This document shows, piece by piece, positions 47,590-58,239 of a stretch of 64,000 nucleotides of DNA (position 1 is its first letter; every line of letters starts with the position of its first letter). Location of the stretch: positions 28,265,883 to 28,329,882 of the forward strand of contig NC_088789.1 in the NCBI RefSeq assembly GCF_949628265.1, in the 5' to 3' direction. Source of the stretch: Cloeon dipterum. Lineage: Eukaryota; Arthropoda; Insecta; Ephemeroptera; Baetidae. Made by a program: the position numbers and the translations under genes. The notes beneath the pieces were generated by a model. The model was not told the origin of the DNA. It searched no databases and was given only the letters and a program-made list of their open reading frames with translations.

Positions 47590-49070
47590 GGTGTAATTTT
47601 AATCGAAGTATTTTTGTTGGCATTTGATCCTCAGATTTTGACGAAATTTTCTCGAGAGGTTGCCCTAATAGTCTAAATATTACAGAAAAAAATTCAAAAA
47701 GTTTTCAGGGGCCAAAATATTTAGACAAGGCAATTTTCACAGAATAATAAGCCTGCCTGGAATGAGGTAGATCAAAAAATTGGTGTCAAAATGTTCTACA
47801 TTTTTCCCTAGGTGACCAACTTCGTAATTCAAAGGTCAAGGTCACAAAAATGCCCTAGTACAAAATTTGAAAATCCAAAATATGATTTTAATACACGTGG
47901 CAACAACATATTAAAGTTTGATGTTATATTTATTCTCTTATTTAAAAAAAGGAGAAATTTAAAAAAATATAGCACCTTGAAAATCAAGAGTTTAAAAAAG
48001 ATTTGTTAAATTTTTGTACAAATTTCAAACGAATTTTGGTTGAAAATAATACATTTTGACGTTTTAAGGTCCTGGTTCTGGGCTGAGACCCGTACCTTCT
48101 GTTCCCCGGGAGCGGAATTTTCGAGTTAAATTAAATTCGTCCAAAAATGTTTTAATAATTGAGCATATTTGAGTTCCTTAACAACATTTCGTGTTTTACG
48201 TGACACAATAGGCTGTGATTTTGATCCGAAATAAATTTTTAAGGTCAGCAAACTCAACTCTTGAGAGCGGAAATCAGCACTGCTGGCCTTTCCCCGGAAG
48301 ATTTTTTACTGCTCCACTATTTATGGCTGAGGATCAAATGAAAAAGTGCAATTATTGCTTTGAAATGATTATTTAAATTTTAAAACCACCACGACGTACT
48401 ATAATTTATTCCTTCCTTGTTCGCAAGTGAGGGTTCCAAGCACAAAAAGATATTTTTTACTTTAAATGTGATTCTCTCAGCGCTAAAAAAGTCTGTGAGG
48501 GCAATTGCAGCGTGAGAAACTATAGAGAGAAAAAAGAAACAAAATAATGAATGAATGAAATATTTATTAGACACCACAGGTGTACAGCAAAACAATAAAT
48601 AAATACATTTTATTGATTGTAATTATGCCATAACATGGATGTATTGACTAACTGAGAGAATAAACAACAATAAAAAATATTAGTCTTCTTGTTACATGAA
48701 ATAACATTTGTACAAAATGGAAATAAATTAATTGTTACATTGTTAGTCATTTCGTCAGTCCATTTCCTGTTCTTGCTGAATATTTTAAGTAAATGTTTAA
48801 TTTTTCCAGCTTTTGAAATTAATTAGATTCAAATTTGTTTTGAAAACCTTTAAGAAATGAATGTAAAAGTTTCAAAATAATTTCAACTTATTTAAAAAAT
48901 ATCATTCCATCAATTTTGCTTTACAAATAAATTCCTCTGTGAGCAAAAGAAAAATCCACTTAAAATAATGGAGTGATCATAAAAAATGCGACTTGTCACT
49001 TTTTTATTTTGCAATCGCTGGCGCGGCTCGGCGAGCAAAACAAACCGAATAAAATGTAGGTTAGAAAGTC
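47590..49070. other. AT-rich region between the divergent GC-rich islands
   Basis: Mostly AT-rich. No gene recognised. A 71-codon minus frame at 48380-48595 has a hydrophobic start but no family resemblance or promoter context. Confidence 0.5.
47833..47844 (+). promoter_or_regulatory. Double AGGTCA half-site (TCAAAGGTCAAGGTCAC)
   Basis: Two abutting half-sites with a TCAAGGTCA extended site of the FTZ-F1/ERR type. It matches the 35.78-kb site over AAAGGTCAAGGTCAC and is probably repeat-borne. Confidence 0.4.
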
Positions 49071-49074
49071 CAGA

Positions 49075-49419
49075 AAATCCATGCAGCGCGGGGGCGGGAT
49101 GTGGGAGGGGGTGGGGAGGCGGCGCGGGTTTGCGGGGGTGCGCTTTTCGGCCGTGTTCGCAGGTTATATAGGCGTTTGGCTGACGGGGTGGCCGGGGGCC
49201 GCCGGCGTCCTCGGGCAGCAGGGGGCCCCTCAATGGACTGCACCGTCGCCGCTGCCGCCGCCACCGCGCGTTCGATTGTTTGGGGTGAGGGGATGGAGGG
49301 GGCGGGGGTGGAAAAGATGAATGAAAGTGCGCAGGACTCGTTCCCAGCCACCCTCGGCAGCTTCCGAGTCCGTCGTCGCACTCGAGCCCCCGCTCGCTTC
49401 CTCGGCCCCGCCACCGCAG
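49075..49419 (+). other. CpG-rich candidate first exon of the phosphatase gene
   Basis: GC-rich island ending in the perfect donor CCGCAG|GTAAGT. An ATG at 49233 opens 62 codons (MDCTVAAAAATARSIVWGEG...) to the donor, phase 1. It lies about 2.2 kb 5' of the KIM exon on the same strand, so a leader exon is plausible. The phase does not match the KIM reading frame at the acceptor at 51603, so as a coding exon it would put translation out of frame. Untranslated leader is the simplest reading. Confidence 0.4.
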
Positions 49420-49844
49420 GTAAGTAGTGCCCTCGCGGGCCCCCGACGCGGGCCCTCAGGGTCCCCCTGGCCGAACACCGGTACCTGAGGGCCGTGCATG
49501 AGGGGGTTGCCCTTTTGGGCCAGTGCGCTGCGCGCGCCCACCACCACCGCTCTTTTGGCTTTTCGTGGGAGAATGGGGGCTCTTCTGGGAGCAATGCTCC
49601 TTATTCCTCCCTTTGAACTTGATTTTTTCTCTCGGCTCTCATTTTAGCTTAAATTTGCGGTGCTGAATAATTATTTCCTGAACTCGCGATCAATGAATTA
49701 ATTTAAATCGCAAGAAAATTTTATCAGATTCAAATGTATCCGATTTAAATTGAAATTTTAGACAGAAAAACAGGAACGCTGATCATAAAAAGAAAAAATT
49801 CGCAATTTTAAAGAATTTTGAAATATTTACCGTCAGAATTGCAC

Positions 49845-50026
49845 AAACCGGTTTCTTCCCTTTACAAAAATACTAACAATCGGTAGTTACGGTCATTGTT
49901 ACAAACGGTTAATTGGGACAGAAATGAAAACCGGTGTAATCACATCCAAAATACCGCTTCTGTTGAATTTAAACCAGCAACAATTACAAAATAACCGGTT
50001 TAAATTCCAAAGGGAAGAAACCGATT
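49845..50026. repeat. Short inverted-repeat element with ACCGGTTTCTTCCCTTT ends
   Basis: Left end AACCGGTTTCTTCCCTTT (49846-49863) and right end AAAGGGAAGAAACCGAT (50009-50025) form a 17-bp near-perfect inverted repeat about 180 bp apart. Inside are two more AACCGG sites (49928-49936, 49992-50001). AACCGGTT is the Grainyhead consensus. It lies in the presumed first intron of the phosphatase gene. Confidence 0.6.
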
Positions 50027-50624
50027 TTTAGCGAATCAAAACAAAGGAATCCGCCTGCTTTTGGGCAAAAGACGTATTTTCCGAAATTGACGAGGTGGAA
50101 GAGCAATGACGGTCAGTTCTGAGAAATTCTTGAGAAAATGTGCGTGTTTTGTTGTTGACAATGACGTCTCCTTCGGCCGTCACCTGTTGGAAATCCCTCT
50201 TTTCGACCCGATTCGTAAATAGAGCGGATTTCCTGCGGGTTTTTTTCCTCCTTCAGCTGAGCCAAAACGTCTCATAAATTTGCAAACATTTCTTTGAAAA
50301 TATTCGTGTTGCAGGTTGAAATTTCCCGTGCTTTTATTTTAATTCTGGTGATTTGACTGACACACTGATTGTGAGAAGAAAGGAATTTCTTAGACGAGAA
50401 GGGGTTTGGCACTTTTGGTTTCTCAAAATTCAATTCATTACTATTATATATATTTATTAACACACAATCATATTTAATTTGATCTCTGCGTTATTCGAGT
50501 TTTAAATTTTGAATAGCTTCAAAAAAATAAGTGGGATTTTGTGAAATTATGCTTGAACCGATTGTGAATAATTTTAAATTAAATATTTTAATTATAATTT
50601 TACCTGAATCTTAGAAAGAGGTCA

Positions 50625-50925
50625 ATTTTTACGGGTTTCCCGCGCTTACTCTTGATAAGCCACGCCCCCTATAGTGAAATTCCTCAGTTCTGATTGAAAC
50701 GTCAAATTTTTCGATTTTCCCGCGGTTTGCAAAAAACGTGCAACGCCTTTTTACTTAATTTTCCTAAAACCACGCCCCCTTATTTAAAAATTCTCTGTAG
50801 AAACGTTAAAATTTAATATTTTTGCGGCATGTGCCACGCCTTCTTTTTTGAATTTCCAATGAATTTCACCCCCATTTTTAATTTATTTAACCGAGAATTA
50901 CGCCCTCTTGCAGTGGTCATTGGTC
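50625..50925 (-). repeat. Repeat family E, copy 6, two or more units
   Basis: TTTCCCGCGCTTACTCTTGA, AAGCCACGCCCCCTATAG, TTTTCCCGCGGTTTGC, AAACCACGCCCCCTTATT, GTGCCACGCCTTCTTTTTTG and AGAATTACGCCCTCTTGCAG. Confidence 0.7.
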
Positions 50926-51627
50926 ACAAAGAATCAAAGAATTTTATGAAATATTAAAAAATAGCCGATTTTTCAATGGTTAACTCGGAGCAATTTTCTT
51001 AATTCATGCTTTTTCATTGACATGGGCGATTTGCGTGCCATTCATGCTTTGCGGACGATTGCACCGCGCTGAGGACATTATATTCTTTTTTGATAAGAAA
51101 GAAATTGATAAGCCCTGCAGGATTATGTATGTTTTTTTATCAATGGGACCACAATCTGGCAGGGGAAATAATGCTGATCAACGCGCTTGGTTGTTTTTCC
51201 AGGTTGGCATGTGAGTTGCGTGGATCAAGACACTTGTTACCATTCATTGCTGCTCGGTTTTCACTGCAAAGGCTAGCCCATCCCGACAACATTCAGCGGT
51301 AAAAATTACATCGCATTTTTTGCTTTTAATTAACTCCACATGGTCAATATAACAGCGATAAAATTATTTTTTTTTTAGTTATTTCAAGAAAATCGTAGGC
51401 ATGTTGACGCAATTTTAAAATGTAGAAATTTGTTTAGTAATATTGATTATTTGAAAACATTTAGTAATTTATTTAATGATTTCCAATCCTAGAAACAATT
51501 CTTCATTTTCCATTGTTTGTCTATCGGAAACATTTCGAAATAGATTTGTTAATTTAAAAATTTTCCGTGCTTCCGATGATTCATTATTTGTTTGTGTGGG
51601 AAGGTCGTCGTGGGGGCCGCGGCCGCC

Positions 51628-54600
51628 ATGGCCGGCAGCGCCGTGGTGACCGGGCGGCAGTTGGCGTGGCCGCCCGAAGCCCACATGCTGCCCTCAAAGG
51701 AGCGGCCTTCGTCGTGCCCCGACTCGCCCCTGGCGCCCGCCCCCCGGCCCTCCAGGGCGCGCGGTCTGTTGGAGCGGCGCGGCTCCAGCGCCAGTCTCAC
51801 CATAGATCTCCACCCTGCACAGTCCTCTGCGCCTCCTCCTCAAAGGTACGACACACCAAATTAAAAATCGTATCTGTTTTATTCAAAGAGAAATATTTAT
51901 TACGATTATTCTTCTTTAATTAGTATCATAAAGTCATATTCAGCTCCTCGCTAAAAATATTAGATATATTTTTATAATTTCCTCGACGCGAGAAGAGAAA
52001 ACAGTTGCCTAATTTAAGCTAATCATCGATTATGGAACCTTTGCTCATCAGATTTCCCAAATTATTATCAATTAACGCGATTCTATGAAAGATGTTGTTT
52101 GTGCAATATAGAGAGGGGCTTGTTGTTAAACGAAATCCGGCTTCTTTGGTGATAAGTAGTAGCGCTTCATATTTCTACCAGGAATTTCCTGTTATGCAGA
52201 TAAGAAAGTCTTCATTAGGAAAAGCAAATAAGGGGCTTTTAACGCCAGTGTGTGACTCATCCGCGTGATCTAGCTAAATATCCAGAATTATTATTCATGG
52301 TTGCTTTTTTAAATTTATTAATTGTCAAAATAAGCCTGAGTTTTATTTATTATCAGATTTTTTGTCTGTTTATATTTTATCTTTTCATTGATTGAAATCA
52401 TCAACAAAACAAATTAAATCATCCGTTTATTTTTATCTTAATTAATAGAAAACAAGTGCAAAGTGCAACTGATACTCACCAAGACGCAAAAAATGACATT
52501 AATGTGATAACCGCAAGAATTGACAAACTGACATGGGTACGTTCCGAGACTTTTAAAAATTCAAATTCGATTATTTTGCCTTCCACAAGAGCAAATGAGA
52601 CAAATCCAATTTATATGGGAACCAAATCGGTAATTTTTCAAGGTTAATTTTTGCCAAAAAGCAATTTTTGTATTTTATTTTTGGCCTGAATTGGATAAAA
52701 TTGCGCAGTTAATTTTATTTTAACTTGATTCAAATTTTTTAAAGAAATAATTACCCAAAAATAGGATGAGTTAGTTAGGGGTTGAGGAGGGAGGGGTGTT
52801 TAAAATCATTTTTAAGCTGATTTCAAACAAAAAGCTGACGACAAAATGAATTAATTGTTCCTTTAAAACGAGGGGTGGAGGATGGATAAAAAAGGGATGG
52901 TGGTTACCACACTGGAACATTTATGGCTCGTCAGGGGGCATCAAGACGAGTTAAATAATATGCAGTTTTTTTTAATTTCTGACAATCAGAAGCCGAGATC
53001 TCGCGTTCAGATGATATTTTGGTTTTGAAATTTCAAATATGACCTGAAATATCTCAAAAACTAAAAATATCGGAGCGGCGAAAACTTCAGGGTAGATGAT
53101 TATTACAATGCGCAACATTTTTTACATTTCACTAAAAAAATACCTTTCGAAATTTTATTTGAAACTGAAAATTAATGACGTTGACAATTAACCTGGAAAA
53201 ATCATTTCTTCACAAAAGTTGTTAGGCTTAAAAAGGCATTACAAATTAACTTTGGTTCAACTTGATATGGTTATTTTATGTTTTTTTTAAACTTAAATCC
53301 GGGAAAGCGTGCATGAAATTTTGGACATTTCGGCTCGAAAATTTTACATTCTTCGATTCAAAAACAAGACCAACTTCACAGAAATATGTCTCTTTAAAGT
53401 GGAATGATACTGGGCAACAATAGAAAATTATTTAAATTGTTGGATGCCTTAAACAATTGACCGATAAACAATTTGTTCAACAATTTGCAATAGTAAAAAA
53501 GGACCTTCCTACAGTAAAAATTCAAATTTTGCCAATTTTCTCCAAAATTTACGGTGCTCGAACATATTTTCTTGGCATATTCCGATTCCTCTCGTCGAGA
53601 TCTGTCCAACGGTGTATGCCACTTATTGGGGAAACTCTTGGTTTTGAAATTAAATCGGAAGTAAGGAGACAGCCATTACCATTTGAAAAGCACGGTAACT
53701 TTCCAGCCAATTTTTTCAAAAAATTACAGCGCTCCTTAGGTCAATTTAGGCTTTAACTGAATCCTAAGGGACGAGTTTATGCATTGGCTACAAGCATTTT
53801 CCAGGCTTTTCCAGTATCATTCCTCTTTAAAAACTTTGAAAATTATTCGAATTGTTGGATGTAAAAGGGAATTATTGTTAATCGACAAACAATTTACTCT
53901 AAAACTTGCAATAATCAAAAATGAACCTTGCCACAGTAAAAATTCAAATTTACTGAGTTTGACCACATTTTCTTGCCAGATTTCGATTCCTCTCGTCGAG
54001 GTCTTTCCAACAGCGTATGAAACCTTTTAGGAACTAGGAACACTCTTTGTTTTGAAATAAAATCAGATTCCAAGTAAGGTGACAGTCCTCACCATTTGAA
54101 AAGCATATATTAAAAAATTACAGTGTTACTTAGGCCAATTTTGGCTCTAATTTAATCCTAAGGGATAAGTTCATGCATTGGCGACAAAAATTTTCCAGGA
54201 TTTTGCAGTATGAACCCTCTTTAATATTTTTCCAATGTTTTCAGCGCTCTGTTGGCGTCAGCCTCGTGTCGACTGACGCGGGCCCGACTGCGCGGCTGTT
54301 TGAGCGACGTTCGCGCGCTGCACGCGCAGTTCTGGGAGATCCCGTCCAACATCCCCGAGCGTCCGGGGCTGGCGGGCAGCGGGCCCAAGAACCGCTACCG
54401 CTGCGTGCTGCCGAACGAGCATTCGCGGGTGCGGCTGCTGCACGAGCCGGACCCGCTCGCCGCCTACATCAACGCCAACTACGTGCGCGGCAACGCGGGC
54501 GAGGCGCGCGCCTTCGTCGCCACGCAGGGCCCGCTGCCGCACACGCTGCACGACTTCTGGACAATGGTGTTGCAGGAGACTGCCTCGGCCCTCGTCATGA

Positions 54601-56888
54601 TCACAAAGCTCAGGGAAAAGGGCCGAACCAAGTGCGAAAAATACTTGCCTGACCACCAACATCCCAGGATGGAGGTTGCCGACATTCAGGTGGATTGATT
54701 TAAATCTACTGAGGAAAAATAACAGTTCTGAGGAATTGAAATCTTTTTTAATTTTCATAATCGCACTAATTGGGCAGGAAAAAAGGCAGAGAATAAATAT
54801 TTTCCTGGAAAAGTTGTTTTAGAAACCAGCAAGTATCCAAAAAAGCTTGATTATGTAAACGTAAACACTGTCTCAGAAAAAAACCAAGCCATAATTTCAT
54901 TTCTGCACACAATTTTCCTAGAGCAACGTTCTGTGGGAAAATTTTGGAAAAATCAACTTGTGCAAAAGTATAAAAATCGCACGGCAATCGATTCGTCTCG
55001 CTAAGCAGGTTCCAAAAATGTAAAATTTATTGAAATTCGACCAGAAACGTTTTCATATTTGACAAATTTCCCGGAAAACTACTTTTGGAAAAATCTACTC
55101 TAATGAAAATTTTTTAAAATGGCCAAAATAAAGCTTGAATTGATGTAAAACATCTTGTAAAAGATGAAAAATCTTCCAAAAGTCGTCAAATTTCTAAACG
55201 TGATTTCCCCAGCGCAATTTTCTGTTGGAAAATTTCGGAAAATCCTGAATTTGTCCTTAAATGTGCAACATCATTTGATTCGTCTCGCTGAGTAGAGTTC
55301 AAAAATGTTAAATTTATTTCAATTTGACCAAGAAACGTTTTTATTTTTGCCTAATTTCCCGGAAAACTACTCGTTGAAAAATTTTAAAATGACCAAAATG
55401 AAGCGTGATTTTATGAAAACTGAAAACCGCCTTGATTAATTGATAACTCTGCTACAAGAAGCCGTTAAATTTCTATACGTGAATTTCCCAGCGCAATTTT
55501 CCGTTGGAAAATTTCGGAAAATTCCTGAATTTTTTCCAAAAAATATGCAATTGGCACATCATTCGATTCGTCTTGCTGAGCAGATTCCAAAAATGTAAAA
55601 TTTATTGAAATTTGACCAAAATGAATTTCTATCTTTGACAAATTTCCTGGAAAACTACTTTTGGAAAAATCGACTCTAATGGAAAATTTTAAAATGGCCA
55701 AAATAAAGCTTGATTTTATGTAAAACATATTGTAAAAGCCGTCAAATTTTTAGACAAGATTTTCCGAGCGCTTTTTTTGTTGGAAAATTTCGGAAAATCT
55801 AGAATTTTTACTTAAATATGCAACTATGGCACATCATTCGATTCGTCTCGCTGAGTAGATTTCAAAAATATAAAATCTATTTAAATTTGACCAAAAAACG
55901 CTTTTAATTTTGCCCAATTTTCCGGAAAACTACCCGTTGAAAAATTTTAAAATGACAAAAATGAAGCGTGATTTTATGAAAACCGCCTTGAAAAAATGAT
56001 AACTCTGCTACAAGAAGCCGTTAAATTTCTGTACGTGAATTTCCCAGCGCAATTTTCTGTTGGAAAATTTCGGAAAATTCTGAATTTTTCCAAAAATATG
56101 CAATTAACACATCATTCGATTCGTCTCGCTGAGCAGATTCCAAAAATGTCAAGTTTATTGAAATCAGGCCACTTCTCAACAAATAACCGCAGTTTGAAGT
56201 CATTTTCATTTCCCTCAAACACGACTCCTTTAGTGAATTTTAATTTCTTTATTTCCTTAGGTTCGATGGCTTGGAAGCGAGCAGCACCGCGGCTTCATGG
56301 TGACCCAGCTGGAAGTGCGTCGCGGATCGCAGCGGCTGCGTCTGCCGCACTTTTGGTTCACCGACTGGCCGGACCACAAGGCGCCCGAGGACGCGGCGCC
56401 GCTGGTGGCCATGGCGGAGCTGGCCGAGGAGTCGCGGATGCGGGGCCGCGGACCCGCGGTGGTCCACTGCAGCGCCGGCATCGGCCGCACCGGCTGCTTC
56501 ATCGCCGTCGCACTCGGCATGCAGCAACTGCGCGTCGAGCATGCAGTTGACGTCCTTGCCATTGTTTGCGCCATGCGCCAAGATAGGTCAGTTTTAGTAT
56601 TATTCCTTTGGCTGGCGAATCTAAATCATTTTAATTAAATTAAAAAAAATCGCAGGGAAAATTTAAATTTTTACGAGCCAATAAGCTTCATTTTTTCTAA
56701 ATTTCCAGGAAACCACGCCCTTCTTCCAGTGTCTTAAAATTACTCTCCAGTCCCAGTCTTTACATTCTAGTCTCTTGATGGAAAATGTGATTTGCAGAGG
56801 CGGCATGGTGCAAACGGGCGAACAATACGAATTCATCCACCGGGCGTTGGCGCTTTTTGAGCGCAGTTTGCCCCCGGAAGATGCGTAG
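51628..56888 (+). CDS. PTP-ER: KIM-type protein tyrosine phosphatase (PTPN7/PTPN5/PTP-ER class)
   Basis: Cytosolic tyrosine phosphatase that docks on and inactivates ERK/p38 MAP kinases. Exons: 51628-51845, 54245-54689, 56261-56586 and 56798-56888, giving 359 residues, about the length of HePTP. The ATG at 51628 has an ideal context (GCCGCCATGG). Exon 1 holds the kinase interaction motif GLLERRGSSASLTIDL with the PKA-type RRGS serine. The catalytic domain shows NRYRCVLPNEHSRV, YINANYVRG, ATQGPLPHTLHDFW, KGRTKCEKYLP, the WPD loop FTDWPDHKAPED, the P-loop VVHCSAGIGRTGCFIA and GGMVQTGEQYEFIHRALALF. HCSAGIGRTGCF and RGGMxQT are typical of the KIM subgroup. Exon 1 begins after an acceptor-like AG at 51603, so an upstream leader exon is likely. 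Exon 2 is very GC-rich inside AT-rich repeat-laden introns. Confidence 0.92.
52870..53000 (+). repeat. Dispersed repeat family C, copy 5
   Basis: GGATGGTGGTTACCACACTG, GGGGGCATCAAGACGAGTTA and TCTGACAATCAGAAGCCGAG in the phosphatase intron 51846-54244. Confidence 0.6.
53423..54228 (+). repeat. Two tandem units of repeat family F
   Basis: Units at 53423-53837 and 53838-54228 (period 415 bp). Shared blocks are GAAAATTATTcGAATTGTTG, GACAAACAATTT, CCTTGCCACAGTAAAAATTC, TTCGATTCCTCTCGTCGAG, GGACGAGTTTATGCATTGGC and TTTTCCAGG.TTTTCCAGTA. The second unit ends about 16 bp before the acceptor of phosphatase exon 2. A third copy is at 15992-16365. Confidence 0.85.
54790..56170 (+). repeat. Tandem satellite-like array G, five monomers of 275-288 bp with dimer order
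   Basis: The marker GATTCGTCTCGCTGAG recurs at 54990, 55277, 55565, 55840 and 56118 (steps 287, 288, 275, 278). Monomers 1, 3 and 5 carry AGCAGnTTCCAAAAATGT; 2 and 4 carry AGTAGAnTTCAAAAATnT. Monomers 3 and 5 also share GATAACTCTGCTACAAGAAG upstream, indicating an A-B-A-B-A higher-order repeat. It fills most of phosphatase intron 54690-56260. Confidence 0.85.
56705..56735 (-). repeat. Repeat family E, fragment (copy 7)
   Basis: TTTCCAGGAAACCACGCCCT then TCTTCCAGTGTC, in the last phosphatase intron. Confidence 0.45.
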
Positions 56889-57112
56889 AAAACACCAACC
56901 AACACAGTGTCAATTACTCAAGGCCCAACAGTGCCTGGATCTCACTCATTGTCAGCAGCCCACATGTTGTCTCTTTTTATTTTTCTACCTCCTTTGTTTT
57001 GTACTTAGGCCAAACTAACTGATAAGCCGCCAATGAATGTGTATATTAACCTTACAGTAAAATGCCTACCCCTGTGTAGAAAAACAAATACGCAATCGCC
57101 TTTTTCTTTCTC

Positions 57113-57118
57113 TTTATT
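57113..57118 (-). terminator. Polyadenylation signal of the ropporin-like gene
   Basis: TTTATT on plus (AATAAA on minus) about 60 nt past its stop codon. The gene converges with the phosphatase, whose own 3' end has no clear AATAAA before it. Confidence 0.5.
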
Positions 57119-57178
57119 AATCCTAGATTAAAATAGAATTGGACCCCATCCGCAACTATCGATGACTAATTCCTAATT

Positions 57179-58219
57179 TTAGTACAGCTTCGGGCAGTTG
57201 AAGTGAGCCAGATTCCTCGGAGTGACGTTTCCTCCCTGCTCGGCGGCCACGGCCCTGAGGTGCTCGAGGAGGGGCCCGGTGACGTCAATGCCGACTGCAG
57301 GTCCAATCCCTGGCAGCCCAGGGTGGTCCAGCTGGGACACGTGCAGGTAGAGCGGCTCGAATGTGGTCATCGAAACGCACGCCGAGGCTCCTTCCGGCTC
57401 GGTTGTCAGGGTTTCGCACACCAGCACCATCGTTTGCAGCGGAGACTGGAAAAAGATGTTTGCAGTTGAAATTTTTCCACCTGATTATAATTTTTAGTCA
57501 TTTCCCCTAACCTAGGAATTTTTTATTTCCTGAAAACCTGGTGAAATCTGTGAAAATCAGCCTCTCAGGGCTTACTAAACTGACAGTGAGAATATCTCAA
57601 GTTCTAATGACAGCTAACGATTCTTGCATTTGCAATTTTTTTCAAATTTGAATAATTATTATTATTATTTTAATTTCGTATATCAAAAATGCATCTTTAA
57701 TTTTTTTCTAAGCGTGTGACTTTTCCGCGGCACGAATTATTTTACCTGAGAAATGAGTCCGCTGCCGGCCGAGACGATGTGCAGCCACGGAACCTCGTGC
57801 TGCTCTTCAGTGGCGACGAGGCTCCAAATGGTATCGAGGGCTTCGACCCCCAGGCACAGGCCCTTCCAGCGCTTCAACAGCTGCTCGTACTGCACGAAGG
57901 GCGCGTCGCCCTGCTGGCGGTGCAGCACCCGCAGGTAGCCGGGGGTGAGGCCTCCGGGCGCCTCCAGCGGCGGAAACTCGAGGCGCTCCTTGACCGGCGG
58001 CTCGAGGCCGGTGGCCAGCGCCGCGAAGTAGGCGGCCGACCAGCGCAGCAGGTCGTACGGCTGCGTCCTGATGGCCGCCTTCGTGAACTCCTTGAGGATG
58101 CGCGGCAGGGGCGACGGCACCGCCAGCCGCTGCGCCGCCAACTGCTCCTCCTCCTCCTGGGTCTTCAGCCGTGGAAAGCCGCGCGTCCTGGCGCTCGCCT
58201 CCTCTTCGGACAGCACCAT
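57179..58219 (-). CDS. ROPN1L: Ropporin-1-like protein (RIIa/R2D2 domain)
   Basis: AKAP-binding component of the radial spoke/fibrous sheath in cilia and sperm flagella. Two coding exons on minus, 58219-57746 and 57445-57179, encode 246 residues. An N-terminal extension of about 38 residues precedes the RIIa-like dimerisation/docking domain: LPRILKEFTKAAIRTQPYDL followed by LLRWSAAYFAALATG and PPVKERLEFPP. The C-terminal half keeps the family pattern (LKRWKGLCLG, WLHIVSAGSGLISQ, CETLTTEPEG, FEPLYLHVSQLD). An acceptor three bases before the ATG (GATTAGCAG) implies an untranslated first exon upstream. It is convergent with the phosphatase gene. Confidence 0.93.
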
Positions 58220-58239
58220 TTCCTGCTAATCCATTATCC

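Noticed and set aside
48380-48595. 71-codon minus frame with a hydrophobic N-terminus resembling a signal peptide
   Set aside because: Hydrophobic runs are expected by chance in T-rich sequence, and no downstream exons or homology support it.
49061-49594. Minus frame of 177 codons in the GC-rich island at 49 kb
   Set aside because: High GC removes stop codons on all strands. The sequence is Pro/Arg/Ala low complexity with no motif.
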